Made by a program: the position numbers and the translations under genes. A stretch of 33,757 nt of DNA from Corynebacterium lipophiloflavum DSM 44291. GTDB taxonomy: Bacteria > Actinomycetota > Actinomycetes > Mycobacteriales > Mycobacteriaceae. The notes below the pieces were generated by a model that worked only from the letters and a program-made list of their open reading frames with translations, made no database searches and was not told where the DNA came from. Shown here one piece after another: positions 24,718 to 32,708 of this stretch. Location of the stretch: positions 343,466 through 377,222 of the forward strand of contig NZ_GG667191.1 in the NCBI RefSeq assembly GCF_000159635.1, given 5' to 3'. The stretch's first letter is position 1. The number at the start of each line of letters is the position of its first letter.

Positions 24718-25572
24718 ATGTGGATCGACTACGCAGCCCGCCAAGCGTTAATTTCGCTGGGCGCTTTTGTGCGTGCGCCGAGGCTAGAGCTCGCGGCTCA
24801 GGCTACGTCGTTGTCGTTCCCTCAAGAGGGCTCCACCGTCATATCCATGACTACTCACGGCAATCGCATGTCTACTTCTGTGGCTTCGATTGCGTCGCTC
24901 CTGATGGGCACGCAGCTGCTTCCAGTGTTTCTCTGGCTGGATCGCGCCGACTTCGAGTCGGACTGGCCGGATGGGCTGCGGGGTTTGGTTGATCGGGGAC
25001 TTCAGGTACGTTGCTCGGACGGTGCTTTTGGTCCACACACGAAGTATCTTGGCACTTTTGCCCAGTTCAGTGGGACCGACACTCGCGTGATCACGGTCGA
25101 TGACGACATGATGTACCCGCGCTGGTTCGCCCAGAAACTTCTCAACGCCTCTGACGCCAATCCGCACCTGGTTGTCGCGTACAGGGCGCACGAGATCGCC
25201 TTCGATGGCGACGAGTTGGACACGTACAGGCGCTGGAAACGGGTCTTTACCACCGCGCCGTCGCACCGGCACTTCGCCACCGGCGTGTCCGGGGTGGCGT
25301 ACCCGCCGTCGATGGTTGAGTATGTGGCCAACCAGGGAACCAGTTTCCTCGAGTGCGCCCCGAAGGCGGACGACGTGTGGCTCAATGCCTGCGCGCTGCG
25401 CTCCGGCCACAAGGTGCGCCAGGTCTTTCCGCACCCCCGGGAGTTTTCCATCGTTCCGGGTTCGCAGCGCACCGCGCTGGTGCGCAAGAACCTGGGCGGC
25501 GGGGGCAACGACAAGCAGATAGAGGCGACGTACACGCGTGACGACATCGAGAAGCTCCTGCATGAGCCCTAA
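24718..25572 (+). CDS. Glycosyltransferase-like protein
   Basis: A 284-aa soluble protein. VISMTTHGNRM (41-51) looks like the first strand of a GT-A fold, and RVITVDDDMMYP (123-134) carries an Asp cluster at 128-130 like the DxD metal/nucleotide-sugar site. KADDVWLNACAL later resembles the acceptor-side ED motif. This fits a small GT2-like or capsule-type glycosyltransferase, but the donor and acceptor are unknown. Its last 11 bases overlap the FAD oxidoreductase, so the two are probably translated together. Neither is a known menaquinone gene although they sit among the men genes. Confidence 0.7.
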   Translation: MWIDYAARQALISLGAFVRAPRLELAAQATSLSFPQEGSTVISMTTHGNRMSTSVASIASLLMGTQLLPVFLWLDRADFESDWPDGLRGLVDRGLQVRCSDGAFGPHTKYLGTFAQFSGTDTRVITVDDDMMYPRWFAQKLLNASDANPHLVVAYRAHEIAFDGDELDTYRRWKRVFTTAPSHRHFATGVSGVAYPPSMVEYVANQGTSFLECAPKADDVWLNACALRSGHKVRQVFPHPREFSIVPGSQRTALVRKNLGGGGNDKQIEATYTRDDIEKLLHEP

Positions 25573-26818
25573 AGCCGTCGTTGTCGGCGCCGGGATCAAC
25601 GGACTCGCGGCCGCGCTCCGGCTCGCTCGCGCCGGTTGGAGCGTCGAAGTGTTCGAGCGCGAGGACACCATCGGAGGGAAATGCCGCTCGGCCAGCCTTT
25701 TCCCGGGCACGATCAGCGATCTCGGCGCCGCCACGTTCCCGTTTGCCGCACAGACCCTCGAGGCTGATTGGGTGCGCGCGCCGCGGCCGGTCGCTCACCC
25801 GCTGGCGAGAAGCACGGCGCTTATCGACGCCCTCGGGCGCGACCAGGAGACCTGGAACGCGCTGCACCTTCCTGTGGCGCGGGAGATCGACAAGCACCTG
25901 GCCAACATCCTCGGGCCCACCATGCTGCGCGTTCCGCCGCATCCGGCGGCGATGCTGCGCTTCGGGGTGCGCGCAGCGTTGCCGGCGACCACGCTGGGCA
26001 ACCTCCTGTTTCACACCGAGGAGGCGAAAGCGCTGCTCGTGGGCAACGCGGTGCACTCGATGAGCTCGCCGACGCGCCCGCTGACTGCGGCGTTCGGGGT
26101 GTTGTTCGGTGCGCTCGCGCACGCGAACGGGTGGCCCGTGGCGCGCGGCGGGGCCCAGGTCGTGGCCGAAAACCTGGCCGCGCAGGCGCGCGACGCCGGG
26201 GTGAAAATCCGCACCGGCACGGAGGTTGAGACGCTACCAGAAGCCGACGCGGTGGTGCTCAACATGTCGGCGCGCGAAGCGCGGCGCTTCGGGGCTCGAC
26301 CGCTGCACCCAGGCCCCGGAGTGTTCAAGGTCGACTGGCTGCTGCGCAACCCCGTGCCGTGGCGAGACCCGCGCGTCGGGCAGGCCGGCACCGTGCACGT
26401 CGGGGGCACCGCAGCGGAAATCGCCCACGCGGAAAAGCAGGTGGCGCGTGGTCTCATGCCGAACCGGCCGTTCGTCATGGTGTGCCAGCAGTACGTCGCC
26501 GACCCCTCGCGCGGAACGAGCCTGTGGACCTATGCCCACGTTCCACGTGGCTACACCGGTGACGTCACGGGCCACATCGCGCGCCAGATCGAGCGCTTCG
26601 CGCCCGGGTTCCGGGACTGCGTCGCAGACACCCACGTCACGGGGTATATCGAGGACATCGCCGGTGGGGAAATGAGCGTGCGCCAAATGGTATTTCGCCA
26701 CCCCCACCACGTCGCGGGTGGCGTCTTTTTGGCCAGCGGGTCGACGGCGCCGGGAGCCGGGGTGCACGGCATGGCCGGCGTGTGGGCGGCGCAGGCCGCG
26801 CTTAGAAGAGCCCGGTGA
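25562..26818 (+). CDS. FAD-dependent oxidoreductase, phytoene dehydrogenase-like
   Basis: A 418-aa flavoprotein. The N-terminal dinucleotide fold is clear: VVVGAGINGLAAAL (6-19) followed by VEVFEREDTIGGKC. The C-terminus has a second FAD-contact region (FLASGSTAPGAGVHGMAG). The overall plan matches phytoene desaturase/amine oxidase-type enzymes; carotenoid, isoprenoid or another substrate are all possible. It overlaps the glycosyltransferase-like gene by 11 nt, and its end overlaps the convergent menE by 17 nt. Confidence 0.85.
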   Translation: MSPKAVVVGAGINGLAAALRLARAGWSVEVFEREDTIGGKCRSASLFPGTISDLGAATFPFAAQTLEADWVRAPRPVAHPLARSTALIDALGRDQETWNALHLPVAREIDKHLANILGPTMLRVPPHPAAMLRFGVRAALPATTLGNLLFHTEEAKALLVGNAVHSMSSPTRPLTAAFGVLFGALAHANGWPVARGGAQVVAENLAAQARDAGVKIRTGTEVETLPEADAVVLNMSAREARRFGARPLHPGPGVFKVDWLLRNPVPWRDPRVGQAGTVHVGGTAAEIAHAEKQVARGLMPNRPFVMVCQQYVADPSRGTSLWTYAHVPRGYTGDVTGHIARQIERFAPGFRDCVADTHVTGYIEDIAGGEMSVRQMVFRHPHHVAGGVFLASGSTAPGAGVHGMAGVWAAQAALRRAR

Positions 26819-27926
26819 CGGCTTCGCGGTCGACCTTCCCGGGACCGAGAAGCGGCAAACCGGGCACCACCTTGACCTCCTTGGGCACCTGCCAGCGGGG
26901 TAACTCCTCGAACGCGTCCATGAGCGTGGCCAGCTCGGCGGAGCCGGTGTACGCGGCGCAGATGCGCTGGCCGAGCCGGTCGTCCGGGACCCCAACGACG
27001 CAGGCCGCGGTCACTCCGGGGATGCGGAGCATGAAGTTCTCCAGCACCTCGGGGTGAAGTTTTAACCCGCCTGAGTCGATGACGTTGTCGAGGCGGCCGG
27101 AGACGGTGAGGAGGCCGTCGACAAGCAAGCCCGCGTCCGAGGTGGCGAACCAGCCGGGCTCGGCGAACGCCTCGTGGCCGGGGAGGTTGCGATAGCCGCG
27201 CGCGATCGTCGGTCCGCCGAGCAGAATACGGCCGTCCGTGATGCGAACCCTCGCCCCGGGCAGCGGCCGGCCGTCATAGACGCAACCGCCGGAGGTCTCG
27301 GACGAGCCGTAGGTGGTGACAACGTTTATCCGCAGGTCGCGGGCACTGCGCAGCAGCGTGGGGTTGGTTGCGGCGCCGCCGACGAGTACCGCGCTAAACA
27401 GGCGCAGGGCCTCGATGCCCTCGAGGGTGGACAGGGCTTTGGCAGTTTGCATCGGCGTCAACGAGGTGTAGCAACGCTCACCGGTGGATGCCAGCGCCCG
27501 GGCGCGGGCGGCGAAGTCTGCGACGCGAAACCCCTGGGAAAGGTCCACAAACTCCGGCTCGACGCCCGCGACGAGGCTGCGCACCAGGACCTGCAGGCCG
27601 GCGATGTAGCTCGCCGGCATTGCCAGCAGCCACTGGCCCTGGCCGCCGAGAAACTGATGCGTGGCGTCTGCGCTGCACACCAGGTTCGCAGCGCTGAGCT
27701 GCGCGCCCTTCGGGGTGCCGGTGGAGCCGGACGTGGAGACGACCAGCGCAATGTCCTCGTCGATGGGCTCGCCAACGCCCTGGGTATTGCGCAGCAGGTT
27801 CGCGCGCGCCGGGTCGTCGATAGGCACCGGCAGAAGGCTGCGGCGACCGGCGAGCGCAGCCTCGAGGTCGTCGAGAATAGCCAACGGTTCGCGCGGGTCG
27901 ACAGGGAGGATTTCGAGGCGGTGCAC
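26802..27926 (-). CDS. menE: o-Succinylbenzoate-CoA ligase
   Basis: An AMP-forming acyl-CoA ligase of 374 aa, activating o-succinylbenzoate for menaquinone synthesis. The ATP loop is STSGSTGTPKG (64-74), followed by TTYGSSETSGG, the ATSDAGLL and SGRLDNVIDSGGLKLHPEV stretches, and the catalytic Lys region QVPKEVKVVPGLP. It is shorter at the N-terminus than usual ligases of this family, as actinobacterial MenE proteins are. GTG 27926 lies 7 nt after the perfect TAGAAT -10 on the minus strand. Confidence 0.94.
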   Translation of the reverse strand: MHRLEILPVDPREPLAILDDLEAALAGRRSLLPVPIDDPARANLLRNTQGVGEPIDEDIALVVSTSGSTGTPKGAQLSAANLVCSADATHQFLGGQGQWLLAMPASYIAGLQVLVRSLVAGVEPEFVDLSQGFRVADFAARARALASTGERCYTSLTPMQTAKALSTLEGIEALRLFSAVLVGGAATNPTLLRSARDLRINVVTTYGSSETSGGCVYDGRPLPGARVRITDGRILLGGPTIARGYRNLPGHEAFAEPGWFATSDAGLLVDGLLTVSGRLDNVIDSGGLKLHPEVLENFMLRIPGVTAACVVGVPDDRLGQRICAAYTGSAELATLMDAFEELPRWQVPKEVKVVPGLPLLGPGKVDREAVTGLF

Positions 27927-27933
27927 GCACGTG

Positions 27934-27939
27934 ATTCTA
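27934..27939 (-). promoter_or_regulatory. TAGAAT -10 box, leaderless menE start
   Basis: On the minus strand TAGAAT, a full match to TANANT, ends 7 nt before GTG 27926. The 112-nt gap back to menB also contains a GTCCGG/CCGGAC hairpin (28003-28021) without a T-run. Confidence 0.55.
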
Positions 27940-28038
27940 GCCGGGGGAAAACCCTGCGCGGATTGTTATTGGTGATACCCCGGGGAACTGCGTGGCGCCG
28001 ACGTCCGGGTCGCAGCCGGACCACTGGGCTGCCCGCAC

Positions 28039-28965
28039 TTAGTAGTAGTACGGAAACTCGTCCCAGTTCGGCGCCCGCTTCTGCAGAAACGAATCGCGGC
28101 CCTCCACGGCCTCGTCGGTCATGTACGCCAGGCGGGTGGCCTCGCCGGCGAACACCTGCTGGCCCATCAGGCCGTCGTCGGTCAGGTTGAAGGCGAACTT
28201 CAGCATGCGCTGCGCGGTGGGGGACTTGGTATTGATCTCGCGCGCGGCTGCAATCGCTTCCTCTTCGAGATCTGCGTGGTCGGCGACGATGTTGACCGCG
28301 CCCATCCGCTGCATCTCCTCGGCGCTGTAGGTGCGGCCGAGGAAGAAGATCTCGCGGGCGAATTTCTGGCCCACCATCTTCGCCAGGTAGGCCGAGCCGT
28401 AGCCGGCGTCGAAGGAGCCGACGTCCGCATCCGTCTGCTTGAAGCGGGCCTCTTGGCGCGAGGCGATGGTCAAATCGCAGACCACGTGCAGAGAGTGCCC
28501 GCCGCCGGCCGCCCAGCCACCGACCACCGCGATGACGACCTTGGGCATGGTGCGGATCAACCGCTGCACCTCCAGGATGTGCAGCCTGCCGCCCTCGGCC
28601 TTGGCGCGGGCGGCGTCGACCTCGCCGGAATCGTTCGCGTACTGGTAGCCGGAGCGGCCGCGAATGCGTTGGTCGCCGCCCGAGCAAAACGCCCAGCCGC
28701 CATCGAGTGGCGACGGCCCGTTGCCGGTGAGCAGCACCGTTCCCACGCTCGGGTCGCGCCGGGCATGGTCGAGCGCGCGGTAGAGCTCGTCGACGGTGTG
28801 GGGGCGAAACGCGTTGCGCACCTCGGGCCGGTCAAACGCGATGCGCACGATGCCGTTTTCGCGCCCGCCCCCGTTGTGGCGGTGGTAGGTGATGTCGGTG
28901 AAGTCGAAGTCTGCGACCTGATCCCACTGGGAGGGGTCGAAAGGCTGGTCTGTGGAGTAGTTCAT
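28039..28965 (-). CDS. menB: 1,4-dihydroxy-2-naphthoyl-CoA synthase
   Basis: A crotonase-fold enzyme of 308 aa that cyclises o-succinylbenzoyl-CoA. Signature stretches are RPEVRNAFRPHTVDEL, AFCSGGDQRIRG, GWAAGGGHSLHVVCDLTIAS (oxyanion hole) and KQTDADVGSFDAGYG, with the usual MenB C-terminus KRAPNWDEFPYYY. The ATG lies 7 nt after TAAGTT on the minus strand. menE follows 112 nt downstream on the same strand. Confidence 0.97.
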   Translation of the reverse strand: MNYSTDQPFDPSQWDQVADFDFTDITYHRHNGGGRENGIVRIAFDRPEVRNAFRPHTVDELYRALDHARRDPSVGTVLLTGNGPSPLDGGWAFCSGGDQRIRGRSGYQYANDSGEVDAARAKAEGGRLHILEVQRLIRTMPKVVIAVVGGWAAGGGHSLHVVCDLTIASRQEARFKQTDADVGSFDAGYGSAYLAKMVGQKFAREIFFLGRTYSAEEMQRMGAVNIVADHADLEEEAIAAAREINTKSPTAQRMLKFAFNLTDDGLMGQQVFAGEATRLAYMTDEAVEGRDSFLQKRAPNWDEFPYYY

Positions 28966-28972
28966 GGCCTAG

Positions 28973-28978
28973 AACTTA
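28973..28978 (-). promoter_or_regulatory. TAAGTT -10 box, leaderless menB start
   Basis: On the minus strand TAAGTT ends 7 nt before the menB ATG with no ribosome site between. Confidence 0.5.
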
Positions 28979-29060
28979 CTCGGTTGGGGGATTGCCTCCC
29001 TCCGCGTTGTGTAGTGCGTTGGTTTTCTCGCGCTGGTTGGTTACACACCCCGGGGCCGAC

Positions 29061-29080
29061 CGCGTGGTTTACACCGCGCG
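29061..29080. other. Hairpin in the menB-feoA intergenic region
   Basis: CGCGTGGT (29061-29068) pairs with ACCGCGCG (29073-29080) around the loop TTAC, with one G-U wobble. GTTTGTGT follows on the plus strand, not a full T-run. No gene ends nearby on the plus strand, so it is not obviously a terminator. Confidence 0.45.
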
Positions 29081-29088
29081 GTTTGTGT

Positions 29089-29217
29089 ATGCGGCTTGTT
29101 CGTGACCAGGCGTTTTACCAATCCGACACGCTACATCGCGCGGTCCAAAATGCGCAGTCGCCTGTGCCCGGTCTGGAGGAGGAGCCCACTGACGCACCCA
29201 CCGCGCGTCGCAGCTAA
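29089..29217 (+). CDS. Doubtful 42-aa ORF upstream of feoA
   Basis: An ATG-to-TAA frame of 43 codons, hydrophilic, with an acidic Pro-rich second half (PGLEEEPTDAPTARRS). No ribosome site and no clear -10 at leaderless spacing were seen. Codon choice is compatible with the genome, but GC-rich intergenic DNA often has such frames. Listed because it is the only frame in a 358-nt gap. Confidence 0.2.
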   Translation: MRLVRDQAFYQSDTLHRAVQNAQSPVPGLEEEPTDAPTARRS

Positions 29218-29279
29218 CTCTCGCACCTCACGAACGGCCCCGAGGGAATTACGGAACGAAAATGTGGCCAAATTCCCGG

Positions 29280-29298
29280 TAAGGTACTGCTTACCTTA
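29280..29298. promoter_or_regulatory. DtxR/IdeR-like iron box over the feoA promoter
   Basis: A 19-bp dyad, TAAGGTA and TACCTTA flanking five central bases, agrees at 13 of 19 positions with the known DtxR consensus (TTAGGTTAGSCTAACCTAA), including both AGGT/ACCT cores. The left half TAAGGT is also a TANNNT -10 candidate, so binding would block the promoter. AGGGGAG (29304-29310) follows as a possible, rather distant, ribosome site. Repression of feo by iron-loaded DtxR is the expected outcome. Confidence 0.7.
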
Positions 29299-29323
29299 TT
29301 TCCAGGGGAGTAACGTCACCGCC

Positions 29324-29557
29324 ATGCAATCGTTCACTGCGCTTATCGACGTCCCCGTTGGCGCTCAGGCCGTCATCGACGAGCACACGTTAGACGCCTC
29401 GACCAGTCAGCGCCTCCGCGAGCTCGGCATGCGCCCCGGTGCGAGCGTGACCGTGGTGCAGAAAACCTCCGGTGGCGGCCGCGTCGTCCGCGTCGGTTCG
29501 GCGCGGTACGCCCTCGGTGTCCAGGCGCTGCGTTCCATCGGTGTGAGCGCCGCGTAA
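29324..29557 (+). CDS. feoA: Ferrous iron transport protein A
   Basis: A 77-aa SH3-like FeoA domain protein. It shows GAQAVIDEH, the QRLRELGMRPGASVTVVQ core that defines the family, and a closing RYALGVQALRSIGV. FeoA binds FeoB in the cytoplasm and is needed for ferrous iron uptake. ATG 29324 is the start that fits the domain; the nearest purine-rich site is 13 nt away. feoB begins 5 nt after its stop. An iron box covers the promoter. Confidence 0.92.
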   Translation: MQSFTALIDVPVGAQAVIDEHTLDASTSQRLRELGMRPGASVTVVQKTSGGGRVVRVGSARYALGVQALRSIGVSAA

Positions 29558-29562
29558 CTTCC

Positions 29563-31491
29563 ATGGCACACAAGGATGTGGCGGCGGCTCCGTCGTGCCG
29601 CTGCGAGGGCGCAACCGTAGTCGCGGGAGCGGAAGGAGCACCCGTGATCGCGCTCGTCGGGGCGCCGAATGCCGGCAAGACGACGCTGTTCAACGCCCTG
29701 ACCGGCTTAAAAGTAAGGATGGGCAACTGGCCCGGCACCTCCGTCGAGGTCGCCCGCGGGGTGTGGCGCAATTACGCGGTGTGCGACCTGCCCGGCACTT
29801 ACTCGCTTGACCCGGTCAGCCCCGACGAGGAGCTCACCCGCGAGCTTTTGGTCTCCCGCCCCGCCGAAGAGCGCCCCGACCTGGTCCTTGTCGCCGTGGA
29901 TGCGTCCAATATCGCGCGCGGGCTCTACCTCGCCGCCCAGGTGGCGGAGTACCCGATGCGGGTGGTGATCGTGCTGACCAAAACGGACGTCGCGGCGGCC
30001 CAGGGCGTTGAGTATGAAGTCGATAAGCTGGCGTCCGAGCTGGGGTTGCCCGTGGTCGGCGTGGATCCGCGCAAGCGCGACGTTCATGGGTTGGCCGAGG
30101 TAGTCGTCCGCGAGTTGGAGGCCGCGCCCGCTGCCGCGCGCGAGGTCGAGGGCGACAACGAGCTCGAGCGTGCCGACGCCCGCTTCGCCTGGGTCGACCG
30201 CGCCGTCGCGGCTGCTACCGTGCGCGACGAACCGCGCGCGACGCTCAGTGAGCGCGTGGACCGCGTCGCCCTGCACCCCGTCGGCGGGCCCCTGTTTTTC
30301 TTGCTTGCCATGTGGTGCGTTTTCCAGATCACCACCACCGTGGCGGCGCCGCTGCAGGACGCGCTCGACTCCTTCTTCGCGGGCCCGGTGGCCTCGCTCG
30401 CGCAGGCTGTGCTGCCCGACGTCGCCTGGCTGCGGGGCTTTATCATCGACGGCCTCATCGGCGGCGTCGGCATGGTGCTGACGTTCATGCCGCTCATGGC
30501 GCTGATGTTTCTGTGCCTGGCGGTTTTGGAGGATTCGGGCTACATGGCCCGCGCCGCCGTCGTCGCCGACCGCCTGATGCGCACCATCGGCCTGCCGGGA
30601 AAGGCCTTCATCCCCCTGATCGTCGGCTTCGGCTGCAACGTCCCCGCGATCTCGGCGACGCGCGTGCTGGGCGACGAACGCCAGCGCAGGATGACGGCCC
30701 TGCTTGTGCCGTTTACCTCGTGTTCCGCGCGCCTGACCGTCTACGTCATGCTGGCCGCCACGTTCTTTCCTGAGAATGCGGGAACCGTGGTGTTTGTGAT
30801 GTACGTCATCTCCATCGCGCTCGTCGTGCTCACCGGCCTGGCGATGCGCGCCACCCTGTGGCGCACCATGGGATCGGCGCCGTTGGTCATCGACCTGCCG
30901 ACGTACCAGTGGCCGGTGCCGCGCATCGCGCTGTCGGTGATGTGGGCGCGCCTGCGCGGGTTCCTCGAGACCGCCGGCAAAATTATCGTCGCCACCGTCG
31001 TTTTCGTTTGGGCTCTGCAGTCCACCCCCGCGCAGCCGGGCGAGAAGTTCGGCGAGGTCGCGCCCGAGGATTCCGTCTACGCAGCGGCCGCCGAGATACT
31101 GGTGCCAGTCTTCGAACCGGCCGGATTCGGCTCGTGGTCGCTGACCGGGCCGCTGATGACGGGGTTCGTGGCCAAGGAGGCGGTGATCTCCAGCTGGGCG
31201 CAGACCTACTCCCTCGACGACCCCTCCTCGAGCGCCCCGCAGGAGCAGGGCGCCTCCGCGCTGGCGCAGCGCATCCGCGAGGACTTCGCCGAGTCCTCGG
31301 GCGGGCACCCGGTACCCGCGGTGTGGGCGTTCATGATCTTCCTGCTCGCGTACACGCCGTGCGTGGCCACGCTGGCCGCGCAGCGGCGGGAAATTGGCCT
31401 GAAGTGGACGATGTTCGGGCTCGCTGCCCAGCTCTCCATTGCCTGGGTGCTGGCCGTGCTGACGTTTAACCTGCTCAAGGTGGTGCTGTAG
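29563..31491 (+). CDS. feoB: Ferrous iron transporter B
   Basis: A 642-aa ferrous iron transporter with an N-terminal GTPase and a membrane domain. G1 is GAPNAGKTT (33-41), G3 is DLPGT (75-79), and G4 is LTKTD, the general GTPase form instead of the NMxD common in FeoB. The membrane part has Gate motifs with the conserved cysteines FGCNVPA and TPCVATL. A short N-terminal extension contains SCRCEG (Cys12, Cys14). The start is uncertain: ATG 29563 couples to feoA, but GTG 29644 has a strong GGAAGGAG (29631-29638) 5 nt upstream and would give a 615-aa protein of usual N-terminal length. The ATG of feoC follows the stop directly. Confidence 0.95.
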   Translation: MAHKDVAAAPSCRCEGATVVAGAEGAPVIALVGAPNAGKTTLFNALTGLKVRMGNWPGTSVEVARGVWRNYAVCDLPGTYSLDPVSPDEELTRELLVSRPAEERPDLVLVAVDASNIARGLYLAAQVAEYPMRVVIVLTKTDVAAAQGVEYEVDKLASELGLPVVGVDPRKRDVHGLAEVVVRELEAAPAAAREVEGDNELERADARFAWVDRAVAAATVRDEPRATLSERVDRVALHPVGGPLFFLLAMWCVFQITTTVAAPLQDALDSFFAGPVASLAQAVLPDVAWLRGFIIDGLIGGVGMVLTFMPLMALMFLCLAVLEDSGYMARAAVVADRLMRTIGLPGKAFIPLIVGFGCNVPAISATRVLGDERQRRMTALLVPFTSCSARLTVYVMLAATFFPENAGTVVFVMYVISIALVVLTGLAMRATLWRTMGSAPLVIDLPTYQWPVPRIALSVMWARLRGFLETAGKIIVATVVFVWALQSTPAQPGEKFGEVAPEDSVYAAAAEILVPVFEPAGFGSWSLTGPLMTGFVAKEAVISSWAQTYSLDDPSSSAPQEQGASALAQRIREDFAESSGGHPVPAVWAFMIFLLAYTPCVATLAAQRREIGLKWTMFGLAAQLSIAWVLAVLTFNLLKVVL

Positions 31492-31749
31492 ATGGGTCCG
31501 ATGTCCGCGGTGATAGCCGCAATCAACGATGGCGCGCTTGGCCGGGACGACATCGCGCGCCGCACCCGGCTGGAGCGCACGACCGTCGACGCCGTGATCG
31601 AACGGCTCGAGGCGATGGGCCAGCTGCGCCGCGAGGGGTTGAATTCGGCCTGCCCCACCGACGGCTGCGGGACCTGCTCCTCCAACGGAGCGTGCTCGAT
31701 CCAAAAGGGCCCGGTTGCGCTGGTGCTCAGCCGTAGACTGGGCACATGA
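31492..31749 (+). CDS. FeoC-like winged-helix protein with four cysteines
   Basis: An 85-aa protein: a winged-helix domain (about 5-48, DDIARRTRLERTTVDAVIER as the HTH part) followed by a cysteine cluster at Cys54, 59, 62 and 68 (C-x4-C-x2-C-x5-C). This is the plan of FeoC, whose cysteines can hold an iron-sulfur cluster and which regulates or stabilises FeoB. It abuts feoB with no gap, supporting that role. Its 3' end contains the -10 box of menC, and its stop overlaps the menC start. Confidence 0.82.
   Translation: MGPMSAVIAAINDGALGRDDIARRTRLERTTVDAVIERLEAMGQLRREGLNSACPTDGCGTCSSNGACSIQKGPVALVLSRRLGT
31734..31739 (+). promoter_or_regulatory. TAGACT -10 box inside feoC, leaderless menC start
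   Basis: TAGACT lies within the last codons of the FeoC-like gene and ends 6 nt before the menC ATG, giving menC an iron-independent promoter of its own. Confidence 0.5.
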
Positions 31750-32690
31750 TCCCCACCCTCGACGACATCATCGAACGCTGCCACGTGGTCGCTTTGCCGA
31801 TGGCGGTGCGTTTTCGGGGCGTCGATACGCGCGAGGCCCTGCTTATCGACGGCCCCGCGGGCTGGGGTGAGTTCTCGCCCTTTGTGGAGTACGGCCCGAA
31901 AGAGTCCGCCAGCTGGCTGCGCGCCGGGCTCGAGGCGGCGTTCGAGGGCCTGCCGCCCGCGGACGGCAACGTCGAGGTCAACGGCACAGTCCCGGCCGTG
32001 GCACCGGGAGAAGTCGAGGCTGTCCTCGAACGCTTCCCTGGCGTACGAACCTTCAAGATCAAGGTCGCGGAGAAGGGTCAGTCGCTTGACGACGACCTCG
32101 CGCGCGTCAACGAAGTACGCCGCCTGCGCCCGGACGCGACGCTGCGGGTGGACGCGAACCGCGGCTGGAGTGTCGCAGAAGCGGTCGAGGCCGCACGCGT
32201 GCTGGGCGAGCTCGAGTACATCGAGCAGCCCTGCGCGACTGTTGGGGAGCTCGCCGAGGTGCGCGTGAGGGTTGATACCCCCATCGCCGCCGACGAGTCG
32301 ATCCGGCGCGCGGACGACCCCTACCTCGTCGCTCAGCTGCGCGCCGCGGATGTGGCGGTGGTCAAGGTCGCTCCGCTTGGCGGTGTTCGCAGGCTGCTGC
32401 GCATCGGCGCTGAACTCGGCCTCGACCTGACCGTGGCCAGCGCCTTGGACACCGCCGTCGGGGTCGGTGCGGGGCTGGTTGCCGCCAAGCTGGCTAGTTC
32501 GCGTGCCGCGGGGCTGGCCACGCAGAGGCTGTTCGTCGAGGACGTCGCCGAGCCGTTCGAGCTTGTTGACGGCAAAATGGCAATCCGCCCAGTTATCCCC
32601 GATCCGCAGCGCGTGCAGGCACTGCGCGCCCGGCCCGAGCGCCGCGAGTGGTGGATCCGCAGGCTGTCGGAAACCTTTGCCCACCTGTAG
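31746..32690 (+). CDS. menC: o-Succinylbenzoate synthase
   Basis: An enolase-superfamily enzyme of 314 aa that dehydrates SHCHC to o-succinylbenzoate. Catalytic features are visible: KIK (104-106), metal ligands Asp136 (RVDANRG), Glu160 (EQP) and Asp183 (AADES), and the second base Lys207 (VVKVAPLGG). ATG 31746 overlaps the FeoC stop (ATGA) and follows a TAGACT box by 6 nt. It feeds MenE and MenB, encoded on the other strand. Confidence 0.95.
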   Translation: MIPTLDDIIERCHVVALPMAVRFRGVDTREALLIDGPAGWGEFSPFVEYGPKESASWLRAGLEAAFEGLPPADGNVEVNGTVPAVAPGEVEAVLERFPGVRTFKIKVAEKGQSLDDDLARVNEVRRLRPDATLRVDANRGWSVAEAVEAARVLGELEYIEQPCATVGELAEVRVRVDTPIAADESIRRADDPYLVAQLRAADVAVVKVAPLGGVRRLLRIGAELGLDLTVASALDTAVGVGAGLVAAKLASSRAAGLATQRLFVEDVAEPFELVDGKMAIRPVIPDPQRVQALRARPERREWWIRRLSETFAHL

Positions 32691-32708
32691 GCGCGGGGTG
32701 CATCCATC

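Larger units (their letters stand above)
28966..29323. other. Intergenic region between menB and feoA
   Basis: This 358-nt divergent region holds the menB -10 box (28973-28978), a strong hairpin (29061-29068 with 29073-29080), a doubtful 42-codon ORF (29089-29217) and the DtxR-like operator with the feoA promoter. The stretch 28979-29060 shows nothing recognisable. Confidence 0.6.

Noticed and set aside
29707..31704. A 665-aa open frame on the minus strand across feoB
   Set aside because: It is antisense to a clear feoB, its composition is His/Arg/Gly-rich with no domain, and long shadow frames are expected in GC-rich coding DNA.
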